Positions 40,900 to 53,291 are shown, counted from the stretch's first letter. The stretch is DNA of 64,000 nucleotides from Sepiola atlantica (GCA_963556195.1 OY744521.1:128884288-128948287); one strand, 5' to 3'. Program-made: numbers and translations. The notes: generated by a model not told the origin, from the sequence alone.

Positions 40900-43800
40900 A
40901 AATAGTTTTATTTTGAAGGCACATGGGATGAGATGATGATCTGATTGGACCATATGAAGAAGAACTTGGGTGATATTGAAAAATGATGGGTGGGTGGCAC
41001 AGTTTACTATGTTTCTTATTCTTCTGTTTATATTTCTATTTATTTTCTTTCTCTTTTTTTATTTCCACACCTAATGAGCTAGTATGGAGAAGGTGGTGGG
41101 AGAGGGGGAGAGGCGACAGGAGGGGAGATAGTAAGAGTAGCTGACCAGGGTGAACAAATAGGGGTGGGCATGAAATTGATATGCTGGACACCAGAATCCA
41201 AAGTTTAATCAAGATGAGTTGGGAAGGAGTATACTAGTTTATCATAAATTATGTTTTTAAAGAGTAATAGAGGGTCTTACACATGACAGTCAATATATAT
41301 ATGTATACACATGTACGCACACATACACGCATGCATGGGTGAGAAAACACGATAACTCGTGAAAATGAAGTGCCGTGGTGGACAAAACGTGTGAAAAATG
41401 AAACAAACAGAAAAGTAGGTTAGAAGAGTAGGAGAAAAGCAAAAATATATATAGATTTCGAAAAAATAGAAAATAAGGGTTTAGTTTGAGAGAGATGTAT
41501 TAATTGATAATCAAAGCACTTTAAGTGCTCAAAATACCATCATTTTGTTAGGAAATGAATATCCTTTCACGTGCATTCATGAATAATAATATACATAACA
41601 TATTTTTAAGAGTTTTGAGCAAATAAAGGCAAAAAAAATGTTAACGCTATTTTCAGCAATTTATGTCACTTTTTTTTTTTAAACCCCCCCCCCCCCCCCC
41701 CTCGTTTAAAACTCTGGTACCATCCCTCTGTGCAGAATTTCGTCCTGAAATTTGGAAACCAATCAGGAGAAACATCACTTTTAATGTTTGTTAGTGTACA
41801 AAGTAAATCGGCTCATTCATTTTTTTGAAAATTTTTTGAAGTGCTTTAGTTTTTAAGATATGACTATTTTAATAGAACTACCCTGAAATCTGTGATTATC
41901 CAAACCGTTTTCTTGTCGATGTGTATTGCTACTCCAACCCTAAAAACAAAAACGTCTAAAAATATTTTAATAGTGATAATATTTGTGAAAATTTAAGTTC
42001 TCCCAAAAATGAGAAGACTATATGAGTCAGTGTAGCAGCAAAAGTTATCCCCTAGTAATGACTCTGAATTTATCATATAAATATATATAATTGCTTTAAA
42101 CAATCTAAGGCGATTATGATTGTGACTTTCTACTTTGTAATGTTGTGTCATCCTGGACGTCTTCACTTTCATAAAAGACAACTTTTCGAACCCGTTGTGT
42201 CCCCACACTCCATAAATATTTCGATTTGGAACACCTTCATATAAAATAAGGTTCCGTTCTACATTATTATTTTCATTTCTTGTCTTGTCTCATGACTGAG
42301 GTTAAACGTTTTTTGAATGACTTTCATCCCTTCTTGTCTGTTGCCATTTCATTTATGCCACCCGTCATCAACTGATCCCCTCCATGTCTTAAGCAGCCTA
42401 CTACGTGGCTTTAGTAAGAAGAATTGGAAATTGGTATTCAATACACGTTACTAATTGTATTGAATTTTTATAGTTACTTTCTGGCCGTATCATATGCAAA
42501 TGAGATACTTGATAGTTCTATATGGAAAACTATGGCACATGGAATAAATTCTGCAAGTTTGAATCCTATCGGATTTATTTGTAGTTATTTATGCAGTAAT
42601 TCTTTTGAAAAGTAACCGCACGCCCAGCCTATAGTTAAAATAGCAACTTTTGTTCAATTAATTATCTACAAAGAATCCTTTGCGGTTGGTTTTGTTTCAG
42701 CGTTAAATAATTCCAAAACGGTTGATCTGCTCTCAAACAAACCCAAATGCTTAAATTTAACACCGAGGTTACGTCTCTTCTCATATGAAGAAGAAAGAAA
42801 AAAGAAACCCATTCAAGCCAGCTGAAGTGTTATATTGATCCTACTCGAGTTATAAGGATGAATGGTAAATGCATCAGTTGGCACCGTTTCAATAATGTTG
42901 CTGTTAGTCGGTCTAAAAAGAAAGACTAGCTGAAACTAGTTTTTAAGGAGGGAGCACATACATATTTATAGTGAAAGTTGCAGAAATAGTTGCCTCGTAC
43001 TTTACTCTGAACCAATACTTCATTCAAGGGATTGTTTTGGAGCGGGGGGGGGGGCATATTTTTCTAAACAATTTTTCCTTAAAACGTAGATATGTGTGGG
43101 AGACGGGTGGCTTTTTTTAATAATTTAAAAAAAAGTTATTCTCACCCATCATAGCGACTAATTTATGTAATTTATGTAAATAAATTTGTCTGAAAATTGT
43201 TCTGTTTTAGCTCAAGATTCTTTCAGCTTTACTCCTCAATTTCAAATATTCTCTTCCTCTAATTCTGCAATACAAGAGAAGAAAAAAAATATTTCAGCCA
43301 AGAACTTCATATTAAAAAGTTCAGTTTTTCAACTTCATCCTGATAATGAATTTAGAAAAAATTATAAAAATTTCATTGATTTATTATGCTTTTCATTTAT
43401 CATAACCTTCTGTGATATTCTTGTAGATTTATGTAACATTGTCCTATTTAAATATTACGATATTATTAATTAGTTTAGTATTGATTGAGAACCACATAAA
43501 ATGGATTTCAGCTTAATGTGTTAGGGCTTAGTTTGATTTCCTTATTTACAAGATGAAAAACTTCATTGGACAAAATCCTTCAAGTCATTTATTTAAGAAA
43601 AAATCATGCCTTTTTATTTTGAAATTTTTTTATTAATAACTTTTTTTTTCTTAACCTTATGAACATAAAATATGTTTTTCATAGTTTCAGACCATAAAAG
43701 CTGAAATTTGTTTTCTTTTCAAACTGGTTCTTAATCAGTGAAGTTATTTTAGGAAAATAAAAGATTCTCACAAATCTTGAAATAATATATTGAGAGAGGA

Positions 43801-43965
43801 GGGGGGGGGCTGTTCTATTTTGTAAATGTATATTTCCTTTTCTTTGTGAAGGTGTGTGTAAATATTACACCCACCCACCCACCCTCCTAAGATTGGTCTT
43901 CTCTACATCCTCTCTCTCACAGAAGTGATGTTGCTAGTCTCAGCCTTTTCTATAAGTACTATTAT
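40900..43965. other. 3-kb AT-rich stretch without recognised features
   Basis: Homopolymers occur (T run then C run at 41668-41701, G run at 43046). Open frames at 41993, 42424 and 43186 have no domains or splice context. No repeat match was found within the window. Confidence 0.4.
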
Positions 43966-43968
43966 AGC

Positions 43969-44260
43969 ATGTGTTTTTCGGAATTGTGTGATCTATTCCC
44001 TGCTTCTTTTGTTCCAGCTCGTTGGTCTAGTGGTCTCCATCAATTCGCTGTTTTGATACCTCATTGTAATACAGCTTCCTATTCCAGTAGCTTGTGGAAC
44101 TCTATTCCTGCTGACTGTTTTCCTCCTACATGTAGTCTTGGTCTTTTCAAGACTAAAGGCAATAGGCATCTCCTGTTTTTGCAATAATCATATTTCGTTC
44201 TTGTTAGTTCCTTACATCAAGTAGCTTCATGCCTTGTCTGGAGCGATTTCCATAAAAGAA
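43969..44260 (+). mobile_element. LINE relic, ORF2 C-terminus and 3' UTR (sister subfamily of B)
   Basis: The frame gives SSSLWNSIPADCFPPTCSLG and FKTKGNRHLLFLQ before TAA, the usual W-N-S-L/I-P ... N-R-H-L end of CR1/Jockey-type ORF2. The 3' UTR (TTAGTTCCTTACATCAAGTA, CATGCCTTGTCTGGAGCGAT) matches 31052-31305. It is 5'-truncated. Confidence 0.82.
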
Positions 44261-45650
44261 AATACTGAAACATAATGAGTACAATTAAGCCTCCCTCATT
44301 AAAATGGTTTAAATTTTCTCAAATTTTAGGAGTCTGTACAGGTTTTGCCTATAGCCTAAATTCCATTCAAATTAGAATTAAACTTTTTCAGTTGTAGGTA
44401 TAATACTTTGTGGAAACAACTTCATAAAAAAAACATAAATAAGTCATTATTGTCATTTGTTTACCATTTCACGTACCGCCGGTCTCATCTAACCAACGCA
44501 TTGTCTCCGCCTTCTAACACTACTTATTACATATTACGCACAATGCTTCAAGCAAACTACAATATTCTTCTCATAAATATGTATGTTACTTATGTTAACT
44601 GCTCTAATGATAGAAGGCCTGTTCCAAAGCCAATAAAAATAGGTAGAATCGTTTAACAATTATATATACTAGCAAATGTATGCTCTTTCTCCAGCTACAT
44701 TTTTGCTATGCATTACATTTTGAACCAAGTAAATATAGTAATGTATACTTAAGCAAATCTTTAAATTCATTTTAATAAAAAGAAGAAATTTGTTAACGGG
44801 AAGTTATTTTATTGAAATCCTTGTTTCAGAAGACGACGTTACAAAAGTACTATCTGTGTGTTTAATTGTGCCGTTTATTCGTTATCTTAAACTTCGAATT
44901 AAGTAAATCGAATCCCTCTTTGAAACGCTAGAAATCCGCATAATCCAAAAACTAACAAAATTAATGTCAATGTTTAATATATTTATTGAATCAAATTTAA
45001 TATTTGTCTAAGTTAAAAAATATAATTGACAAATATTAAACTTAATTTAGGCATATTAAATACCATATTTCAGATTATAATGTAATTTTTATATAGACAA
45101 CTTGTTTAAATTTTAGATGGGGTTTGAGGCTTAGTTTTCTGTGTAAGTTTAACGTAAAATGATTTTATTCTATTTTTGGTGTAAAAAAATATGTACAGTT
45201 GTTAAAAAAAATTACATTTATCTAAAACAAATGGTATAATGTGGTCGTTCCATTCACTCCTATTTAATTGTAAAATGTACTTAATTTAACTAAGAGAGTT
45301 GATGAAATTACAATTATTTCTATTTAAAAAATTCTTTTATTTTCATTTAAGATTAACCATGTAAATGATTAAAACAAAACCATTAGAAATCAATAGTACT
45401 TTGAAATGTATTAACACCAGATTTTTCAACTCAATATGTTGATTAGCCATCCCATTCACTCTTATTGTGTTCTATATGTAAATTGAATTTGATATTAAAA
45501 GAATCGAGATTAGGTTAATGGTGGAAGTCATGTCATTATTTCTTAATTTGAAAAATTTCAATAAAATCATCTGAAATATAAGTTTAAAAAAAAACTTGAA
45601 GGAAATTTTAACGTATTTTCATTTACAGATGCGCAGAATTTTCTATAATA
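44261..45650. other. AT-rich stretch without recognised features
   Basis: TAGCAAATGTATGCTC ... CATTTTTGCTA at ~44670-44715 is a decayed relative of the palindromes at 45655 and 52733. No coding signal is seen. Confidence 0.4.
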
Positions 45651-45654
45651 ATTA

Positions 45655-45805
45655 GCAAAAATATGAGACAGGGTGCATATTTTTGCTAGCCTAGGAAGAT
45701 GGTATCGTAACTAACGAATATATGCTAGATTGACTCTCCCAAGAAAGAGGTAATGCCTTGGAGAATGATATCATGACCACAAAACATATACTACACTATT
45801 TCTCT
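45655..45805 (-). repeat. palindrome plus one unit of the 51.2-kb tandem repeat
   Basis: TAGCAAAAATATGAG ... TGCATATTTTTGCTA forms a hairpin of ~40 bp. On the minus strand the following block reads GTGTAGTATATGTTTTGTGG then TCATGATATCATTCTCCAAG and GCATTACCTC. This is one unit of the tandem array at 51230-51505. Confidence 0.65.
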
Positions 45806-46254
45806 ATTTAAAAGTTTTAAATATTTACATTTAAACATATTTTTACTCATTTTCTTCCTCAATAAGTTCAAAGTAAATTATTGCGTCAGTATTTAAAAAA
45901 AATATTACTTTGCTGTCAAACTTGTTTGAAAAAAGTTTATTTTTAGAACTTAGCATAAATTTTCTTTTAATAAATCAGTAAAAATAAATTTCATTTGTTC
46001 CGGTGAAAAATATTTTTGTATTTTTATTTCCTAAAAGGGTGTGTTTGTCGTAGGAAGAAAACTAACCACATTCACCTTGTGTGTCTGCATAAACCGATGG
46101 ATTTCTATTCATGTTTGCCAAGTGTCGGCGACCTCTTGTTGCATGGATTTAATTTAAAAAAATGACTCGTCAAAACATATCAACCAAACATTTAAAAAAC
46201 TTTTTGATCAGAAAGTCATGCAATATTTTCTTTTTAATAGCGAATAGAAAGTAT

Positions 46255-46437
46255 TTTTCTCTTTTCTCTCTCATTATATTCTTTCTCCTTTCTTTCTCTT
46301 TTCATTCTTTCTCTTTTTATTCTTTCTCCTTTCCCTCTCTTTTTATTCTTTCTCCTTTCCCTCTCTTTTTATTCTTTCTCCTTTCCCTCTCTTTTTATTC
46401 TTTCTCCTTTCCCTCTCTTTTTATTCTTTCTCCTTAC
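46255..46437. repeat. 26-bp pyrimidine-rich minisatellite
   Basis: A unit of TCTTTCTCCTTTCCCTCTC plus TTTTTAT repeats with period 26 for about five clean copies (from ~46297) after an irregular start. Confidence 0.9.
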
Positions 46438-46887
46438 GTACACTTTGTTGATTGTACAAAATTAGTATTTTAAAAAAATGGGGTGGGGGTAAAAACGAAC
46501 AAGCCCCAAAATGTTTTTACATTTCTCTCATTAAAGTATTTTTTCCTTATTCAAATGTTTCATTACAGGTAAATGTTTTTAATAAGTCTAAAAATGAATT
46601 TAATGTATTTGATACAGAATACCTTCCATTATCACACCGACTAATGACTAAAATACATATGTTCTATTTAAAGTTAAGGTAATGTTTAATATCTTTAACA
46701 TGGTGACCATCAAGAATACTAGTATGCATACTTAGCCTAATTCAATATTTTTTTGATATTTAATCTGAAGGGAGGAACATGTCTCACATATATGCAACCA
46801 CACATGTAAAAACTTTTGTAAAATTGGAACATTCATTAAGAAAGAAAAATCATCAATAATATTCACACTGGTTTGATAGAGCATTTT

Positions 46888-46917
46888 TGTTAGTATGTCT
46901 TCATAAGACATACTAAT
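46888..46917. repeat. perfect short hairpin
   Basis: AGTATGTCTT and AAGACATACT flank a 3-nt loop. It immediately precedes the 26-bp minisatellite. Confidence 0.8.
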
Positions 46918-47094
46918 GTTTATTTTAAGATGTCTGAAGCAATTTTTATTTTAAGATGTCTGAAGCAATTTTTATTTTAAGATGTCTGAAGCAATTTTTA
47001 TTTTAAGATGTCTGAAGCAATTTTTATTTTAAGATGTCTGAAGCAATTTTTATTTTAAGATGTCTGAAGCAATTTTTATTTTAAGATGTCTTAT
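46918..47094. repeat. 26-bp minisatellite, about seven copies
   Basis: The unit TTTTTATTTTAAGATGTCTG plus AAGCAA repeats with no visible internal substitutions until the last unit (TCTTATGCAA). Such uniformity indicates recent expansion. Confidence 0.95.
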
Positions 47095-47169
47095 GCAATA
47101 AAAACAAAAGAAATTTTTCCCACCTGATTGGCCAAATCTCATCAACTTTGCACACACATAGATAAAGTT

Positions 47170-47172
<3 letters not shown>

Positions 47173-47202
<30 letters not shown>
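47173..47202. repeat. (TA)n microsatellite
   Basis: This is an uninterrupted TA run. Confidence 0.95.
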
Positions 47203-47206
<4 letters not shown>

Positions 47207-47261
47207 TGTGTGGAGTAAGCTAATTGACAAATCATTATAAATTTTTTAACACAGCTGCTAC

Positions 47262-47710
47262 GCGTAAGTGTGGGTAAAATGGGCTATGCGAGGAAGGATG
47301 TGTTGGAGCTGTTTTTTTAGAATCAGATACCTCTGATTCTCATGAAATTTTAACAATAGGTATAAGACATCGATTAGTAAATATTCTGCAAATTTTAGTT
47401 TCTTTGGAGTTTTTTAAAGGGTTGGCACAACCCCTTATTTAAAAATTTAAATATTTTTGATTTTAATGAAATTTGATCCATAGTTATTAGACACTATTCC
47501 TTGAATTTCACTTTAAGACTCAAATTTTAGACATTTTCTAGAATCAAAATCATTAAATGGATTTTGATCAAAATTGGATTAAGGATTCTAGACATAAGAT
47601 TTAGTAACATATATATTGTGATTTTAATCTTTGTAGGGGATCATAAAAGTAGTGCTGAACTGTTCTGTTTTGAGATTGATATTTTAGTATCTGTATTATA
47701 AGAATAAGAT
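47262..47710 (+). repeat. dispersed repeat R47, copy 2
   Basis: It starts near ACAGCTGCTACGCGTAAG. It shares GAAATTTTAACAATAGGTAT, AGTAAATATTC, GGCACAACCCC, TTAGACATTTTCTAGAATCA and TTTTAATCTTTGTAGGGGA with copies 1 and 3. Copy 3 lies inverted about 1 kb downstream. Confidence 0.8.
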
Positions 47711-48626
47711 GATGCCAAATATATTCTTTTTAGTTGACAAGGAGTGTAAAGTATTTAAAATAATTTTTTTTTCAAGCTGTCAAACAATATTAAAGCCTAT
47801 TTGTTTCATCTGCTGAAACTCTATAATAAGTGGATATTTGATATGTAGATCTCCGAAAAGTTTTATGACATCTCCAATTACTGCATATGTCAAATGTTGG
47901 GAGAAGTGGGTTCATACCTGTATCTGTTAAATACCACTAACTGCTTCCCCCCTCCCCTCCCATCAGCAAATGCAGACACCCACCTGCTGACTTGTTTAGA
48001 TTCTTTTTCAAGAGGAGATGGAATTAGAGCTCCTCTTAAATTGTTGCTGTTCATCAGCTTTATCTGCTTGCTGGATTTTTCTCTCTCAAAAAGAATCCAA
48101 TCTCATCAACTGACATCCGACCTATCTTTGTCAAAATCACTTTACAGCCTTCTCTCACGAAAAAAAAAAAACATGTATTTTTGCACTTTTCTATTTACTT
48201 GAAAAAATAATTTTACAATTGACAATGCAGCTATTGTGAAGATTGTTTCTCTATTGGCTGCAGTAACGATGAAAATGCGACTGTCTCAGGGACAATTGGA
48301 TTCCTGCCTTTCCTCCAAAGCATTTCTAATGAAACTGATACAAGTGTCTGTCTATCAGAATTCAAACCCACCTGCATGTCGTGTTATTTCTGGTATTAGT
48401 TGTAAGGCATATCTTTTTGGGCGGCTAAATGAGATATTTTGTGCAGCCGAGTAAACGCATACCTGTTATCACTGTAAGTAGCCGGTTTGCATCGACACTG
48501 ATTACAATTGGTAGAAAGAAAATTCTTTTGAAATAGTCTAGATTCCTGTCCATACGTTGAAACTCGATTCCACAGTTAATCTATTGTATCATCCTAATAT
48601 TGTTAATCTATTATTGTCTGTTATGC

Positions 48627-48628
<2 letters not shown>
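47711..48628. other. stretch between the two inverted R47 copies
   Basis: A 102-codon frame (47894-48202) and a 72-codon frame (48236-48454) lack recognisable content. The latter ends in a stop just after a CAGCCGAGTAA. I do not support a gene. Confidence 0.35.

Positions 48629-48629
<1 letters not shown>

Positions 48630-48662
<33 letters not shown>
48630..48662. repeat. (TA)n microsatellite
   Basis: This TA run sits at the edge of R47 copy 3. Confidence 0.95.
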
Positions 48663-48664
<2 letters not shown>

Positions 48665-48667
48665 TAG

Positions 48668-49175
48668 AAGAATACTCGATCCTAGGACAGGGTAAAATAA
48701 ATTCCCCGAAGAGAACAGTTTTAAACCACTTTTATGTCCCCTTACAAAGATTAAAATCAAGATATAACGATACTAAATTTTGTTTAGAATTATTTCAATT
48801 TTGAAAATTCTAGAAAATGTCTAAAATTTAAGGCCTAAGCTGAAGGGGTCTTATGAAGAAATTGAAATTCAGGAAATCTTAATTGGTATCTTATGACTAT
48901 GGATCAAATACAATGCAAATCAGAAATATTTGAATTTTCAAATGGGAGGTTGTGCCCATATTATGCTCCTAAAACCCTTTAAAATACTTCCAAGAAACTA
49001 AAACTTGGGGAGTATTTTTTAATGGATGTCTAATACCTATTTTTTAAATTTAACAAAAATCGGAGGTATATGAATGTTGACAAAGGGTTACTACTCCCTT
49101 TTTATCTTCTTTACTTGAAACTAAATATAGCCCACATTACGAACCCTTAGACCTAGCAGCTGTGTTCCAAAATTC
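48668..49175 (-). repeat. dispersed repeat R47, copy 3
   Basis: The minus strand aligns with 47262-47710 over its whole length, ending with the complement of the ACACAGCTGCTA start. It is diverged by substitutions and short indels. Confidence 0.8.
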
Positions 49176-49319
49176 TTAATGATCGATTAATTAGCTTAGG
49201 AGTGAATCCTGTACATACAAATATATAAACATATACACATATACACATACCTAACTTTATATAAATAGATATTTTGTCTGCAAAATCAAATTGTAACTAT
49301 GTAACTGAAGGAGAAAAAA

Positions 49320-50110
49320 TTGACCACTCAAACCAACAAGCTTCTCTCTTTGCCGATGTTTTCGCAAATATTTTTAAAGATGACAACGGAAAATAACCTG
49401 CATGATAACACTATGAATGCAGCCAATTACCATCACTCAGCCGAGATCGAGAAACAGCTTTCGTCCTTGGATATGATTAAGGGGCCAGGTTCAGATGAAC
49501 TGCATCCAGCAATTTTACAGACAGTTGCACTAAAACTATCTGAACCTCCAGCAACCCTTTTCAACATTTCACTGACTACCGGAGTTGTTCCTGCTGATTG
49601 GCAGGTGGCCACAATCTCACCTATCTTTAAAAAAAGTGGTGAAGAAGACCCAATAAATTACATACCAATGATTCTCACCTATCGTCTCTAAATCCATGAA
49701 GTTCTACTCAAGCGAGCAATCATAGCTCATCTTGCGTCTATTAGTGCCATCTCTCTATCTCAACATTTCATTTTGAAACGTTCATGTCTCATAAATTTAC
49801 TTGTGATGGAAGAAGAGGTACGAGAATAATGGATGATGGAGATACTGCTCGCATTATCATTTTTGCCAAGGCTTCTGTCAATCATCGCTTACTTTATAAA
49901 CTCAACATCTATGGCCTCCATGAATCGGTTATATAGTGGATAAGATCCTTTCTTGGTGATTGTAGATATAGGGTTCAGATAAATGGCAGCGTGTCATCTG
50001 AGGTGGATGCTTGTTCACCAAAGCTCCGTGCTGGGTCCTATTTTGTTTCTACTCTATATCAACAACATGCCAGATGTGATTGATGCTCATATTTGCAGAT
50101 GTCAAATTAG
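49320..50110 (+). mobile_element. LINE family C fragment: N-terminal part of reverse transcriptase
   Basis: The open part (to 49691) contains LDMIKGPGSDELHPAILQ and ALKLSEPPATLFNISLTTG. VVPADWQVATISPIFKKSG, EDPINY and YIPM follow, the linker and first reverse transcriptase block of an L2/CR1-type LINE. After frameshifts, SSVLGPILFLLYINNMPD appears near 50020-50075, the block before the catalytic FADD, which is missing. It is truncated at both ends and dead. Confidence 0.85.
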
Positions 50111-50114
50111 TAGC

Positions 50115-50794
50115 CTGTAATTTCTACTACCCTTTCTCTACATAGCAACTGCTTGTTTTATTTTTAAAAAAATGTATTGAATTGAAGATTTAAAAAAAAA
50201 CACCATTTATGGAAAGAAATTAAGAAATATATTTTTTCTTAGTGGTGAATTGATGCATGATGCCACCGTCTCTGTGAAGTCAAACTCTAACAATGAGACC
50301 AGTTTTGTTATGTCATATTGTTCTAAATGAGTATTAAGGTATATTCTCTTAGCCCCGCCTTGTCTCATGTTCTCTTTATTCGTTTCTAAATGGAGATCTA
50401 ATTCCTTAACTAGGACTTGCTTGTAGACTATCTTTTTAGGTGAGCGAAATGTATTCCCCCCCCCCCCACACACACACACACACTATTTCTCAGGATTTTA
50501 TATAACTTGTGGCTTGGGTAGTATTCTGACAGTATGACAGTAACTGAATTTAATTTCGATCCTAAAATCCTGTCACCTTTTTATATGCAGTGGATTTTTT
50601 CATATCGGAGTTGGACAGATCTGCTATATTAAGGATGATAATAAAGATTGAACTATTTTTGACATGTACATTTAACAATATGAATATTGTTGCATATTTG
50701 ATATACTATATGCAAATCAGTTCAGTTTCATTTGCATAATTGATGGCAACCATCGAGAATAATGTGGTTAATCAATTCAACTACTTTTCACTTG

Positions 50795-50795
<1 letters not shown>
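50115..50795. other. stretch without recognised features
   Basis: A C run followed by (CA)n lies at 50455-50482. A 90-codon minus-strand frame over it is artefactual. Confidence 0.45.

Positions 50796-50799
<4 letters not shown>

Positions 50800-50829
<30 letters not shown>
50800..50829. repeat. (TA)n microsatellite
   Basis: This TA run is the left border of the hammerhead-bearing copy at 50830. Confidence 0.95.
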
Positions 50830-50837
<8 letters not shown>

Positions 50838-51125
50838 AGTGGTGTACTAAAAGCGAACTTTGCCCTGTGTTTCTTCCCCCTACAACTTTTATTTTATTTT
50901 TTCAAATTTTAAATCTTGGCCTTTGCCAACTTATCTATCCCAGCGACTTCCCCTGATGATAAGATTTTGATCTTTGAAAAGCCTGGCTTAAGGAAAATTT
51001 AACTTGAATAAATTGCCTTTTTTGCGGAATATACCTTGCTCTGAGCAATTGAATTGAATTATGATTTGACTTTTGCTTCTCTAATTCCTTTCCATTCTTC
51101 TTCATATATTATATGTATATATAAT
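50830..51125 (+). mobile_element. short hammerhead-bearing element, second copy of the 30580 family
   Basis: It shares CCAACTTATCTATC, CTGATGATAAGAT, CTTTGAAAAGCC, GGCTTAAGGAAA and ATACCTTGC with 30580-30810. It is bounded by (TA)n at the left and TATATATAATAATAA at the right, giving a ~290-bp unit with no coding capacity. Confidence 0.6.
50946..50998 (+). ncRNA. hammerhead ribozyme motif, type I, short stem III
   Basis: CTGATGA lies at 50953-50959. Stem II is AAGAT/ATCTT, GAAA is at 50976-50979, stem III is AGC(C)/(G)GCT and UA is at 50989-50990. Stem I pairs TTCC (50948-50951) with GGAA (50992-50995), after one mismatch next to the core. It is slightly weaker than its relative at 30623 because stem III closes on a very tight loop. 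Confidence 0.55.
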
Positions 51126-51505
51126 AATAATGGAGATTATGTATCTGTCTGCAGCCGAAACTCTACTACTTCTATTACAAATCATCTTATCTATTAATAA
51201 TGGAAATTATGTATCTCTGAAGCCGAAACTATACTCCCAGGCATTACCTCCTCCTTTTTTAAGAGGTGTGGAGGTAGTGTAGTATCTGTTCTGTTGTCAT
51301 GATACCATTCTCCCAGACATTACTGCTTCCTTTTTTGGGGAAGGAGATGTAGTATTTGTTCTGTGGTCATGATACTACCCTCCCAGGGATTACCTTCTCC
51401 TTTAGTTTTTTTGAAGGGTTGTGTACTATCTTTTCTGTTATGATACAATCCTCCCAGGCAATACCTCCTTTTTTGAGGGGGGGGGGGTTAATGTAGTATA
51501 TGTCT
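51126..51505. repeat. imperfect tandem repeat, ~70-80 bp unit, about four copies
   Basis: Each unit has CTCCCAGGCATTACCTCCTC (or close variants), a T run, GAGGT and GTAGTATCTGTTCTGT, then CATGATACCA. Units begin near 51234, 51308, 51380 and 51450. A single minus-strand unit lies at 45700-45805. TAATGGARATTATGTATCTC is also duplicated upstream (51128 and 51198). Confidence 0.75.
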
Positions 51506-51736
51506 TACATGCCCTCTGATTATTAATTATAACGTTCTATTTCGAACGCACAGAAAGTTCTATTTTAAGGAGAGAGAAAAAGAGAGAGGGAGAGGGGCAC
51601 AAGAGAGGGGTGCGTTATTTGATTAATAGCATGTAAACAACATTCTCTGATATTTATCGTACGAGTCGTTAAAAAATGATATATTTACTTTGATTATTTT
51701 ATTAAAACGTTTTTTTTTTTTTGTTTTTTAAAAATC
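51506..51736. other. spacer
   Basis: A GAGAGAGGGAGAGGGG stretch and a T run occur here; nothing else. Confidence 0.4.
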
Positions 51737-52315
51737 TTATTGGTCCCTCGATTTATAAAATCGGGAGACCTATGTTTTGAGGCATTTCCATCCGTGTGTC
51801 CGTCCGTACGTCCGGATTTTTCTCCGCAACCATCCATTGAATTTCTCTGAAATTTTGCATGAAGTTGTAACTTTGGTCAGGTTAGAAAGTGACATTCTCC
51901 GATTTTTGAAAAAAAAATCTGGTTAGCCCCCCAAGGGGTCAAAAGGCCCCGAAATGGCAAAAAATGACATTTTTTTCCCCCATAACTTTTCATCCATCCA
52001 TTCAATTTCTGTGAAACTTGGCCAAAATGTGGAGGCAATTGTTCCTAATAGAAAATAAGTATCGCTGACCTTGGAAAAAATCTGGTTTGCGCCCCCAGGT
52101 GGTCAAAAGCCCCCAAAATTACCCTTTTCTCCCATAACATTTGATCCATCCATTCAATTTTTCTGAAACTTGGCCAAAATGTAGAGGCAATTGTTCTGGA
52201 TATAAAATGAGCATCTTTGACCTTGGGGGGTCAAAAATGCCCCAAATTGCCCAAATTTATTGCATTTTACACTCGTCACATACAGAGGGGAACCACGCAC
52301 ACGCGGCTTGTTAGA
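51737..52315 (+). repeat. repeat M, copy 2 (three internal modules)
   Basis: It is nearly identical to 34886-35343 over the shared part and starts at the CGATTTATAAAATCGGGAG hairpin. It holds an extra module (CATCCATCCATTCAATTTTT and TTGGCCAAAATGTAGAGGCA) before the shared end ACCACGCACACGCGGCTTGT. The modular length difference suggests unequal exchange or slippage. Confidence 0.88.
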
Positions 52316-52730
52316 AATTGTTTTAAAGAACAAATTTATTGAATCAAATTGTTTAATTTAAAAAATAATTGATTAAAATTACTATTTTTTTTTTTTAAAC
52401 ATTTTACTGAGCAATTAAATAACGTAATTTAGAATCGTGTTCACTGTATTTTATTTTTTTAATTGTTGATTTTATTTTATATACACCTTTCTTTTCTTTT
52501 TTTATTTTGAATTGAAAAAATTCAAATATTATTTTCTTTTAATGACCTTAAGTGAGTTTAGCATTTTTTGTTTTACATTTTACACTGTAAAGAATAAATT
52601 TTGTTTAAAAACTATGTTTTTATTATTCTGTGTTTTATTTATTAAAATAAAAGATGGGATGATTTTCTTTCTTGTTTTTTTTTTTGTAAAAAAAAAAAAA
52701 CATGCATTTTACTGAGCAATTAAATAAAAC
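52316..52730. other. AT-rich stretch without recognised features
   Basis: A 67-codon Phe-rich frame reflects T runs. An A run lies at ~52687-52700. Confidence 0.4.
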
Positions 52731-52732
52731 AA

Positions 52733-52778
52733 CTAGCAAAAATATGCTCCATCTGGTCGCATATTTTTGTTAGTATAT
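52733..52778. repeat. palindrome related to 45655
   Basis: CTAGCAAAAATATGC and GCATATTTTTGTTAG flank a ~13-nt centre. It is the same palindrome family as 45655 and, more decayed, 44670. Confidence 0.75.
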
Positions 52779-53290
52779 CTAATATATAGTATATATAATG
52801 GAGAATTACCATTTATTATATTGGTTGATCAACCGGTCACATTTGGTATATTTAACCCTGCGGGTTGAGTTTCTAGTGTTTCCGTGAATCTGAAGATAAT
52901 GATGGGTTATCAAAATAATTGAGCACTCTTCTTTCTCTTATAACACTGAATTACTATTAATCTCTATTTCTATATATATATATATATATTCAACATTTAT
53001 TATATCATTTTATAATTTATACCCAAAGCAACTCATCAGATCCCTTTGTGAATGAATTTGATTTTGATTTATATAAATTAAATTTATATTCTCAGAATCT
53101 CTTATATATATATATATATATATATAAACATCAGTTTATTAGTCACACTTCAGATTGAATAGGCATATTTTATTTAAAATATATCCAAGCATCGCTGTAA
53201 GAGTCTCTGTTTAAAATAGCATTTTTTCTTGTCTGTTAGGCTTAAGTTAAAATTGCATTTTCATTATTAAAAGTGCAGATTGAACGGGTG
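52779..53290. other. AT-rich stretch with two TA tracts
   Basis: (TA)n runs lie at 52971-52989 and 53102-53127. The remainder holds nothing recognised. Confidence 0.45.
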
Positions 53291-53291
53291 T

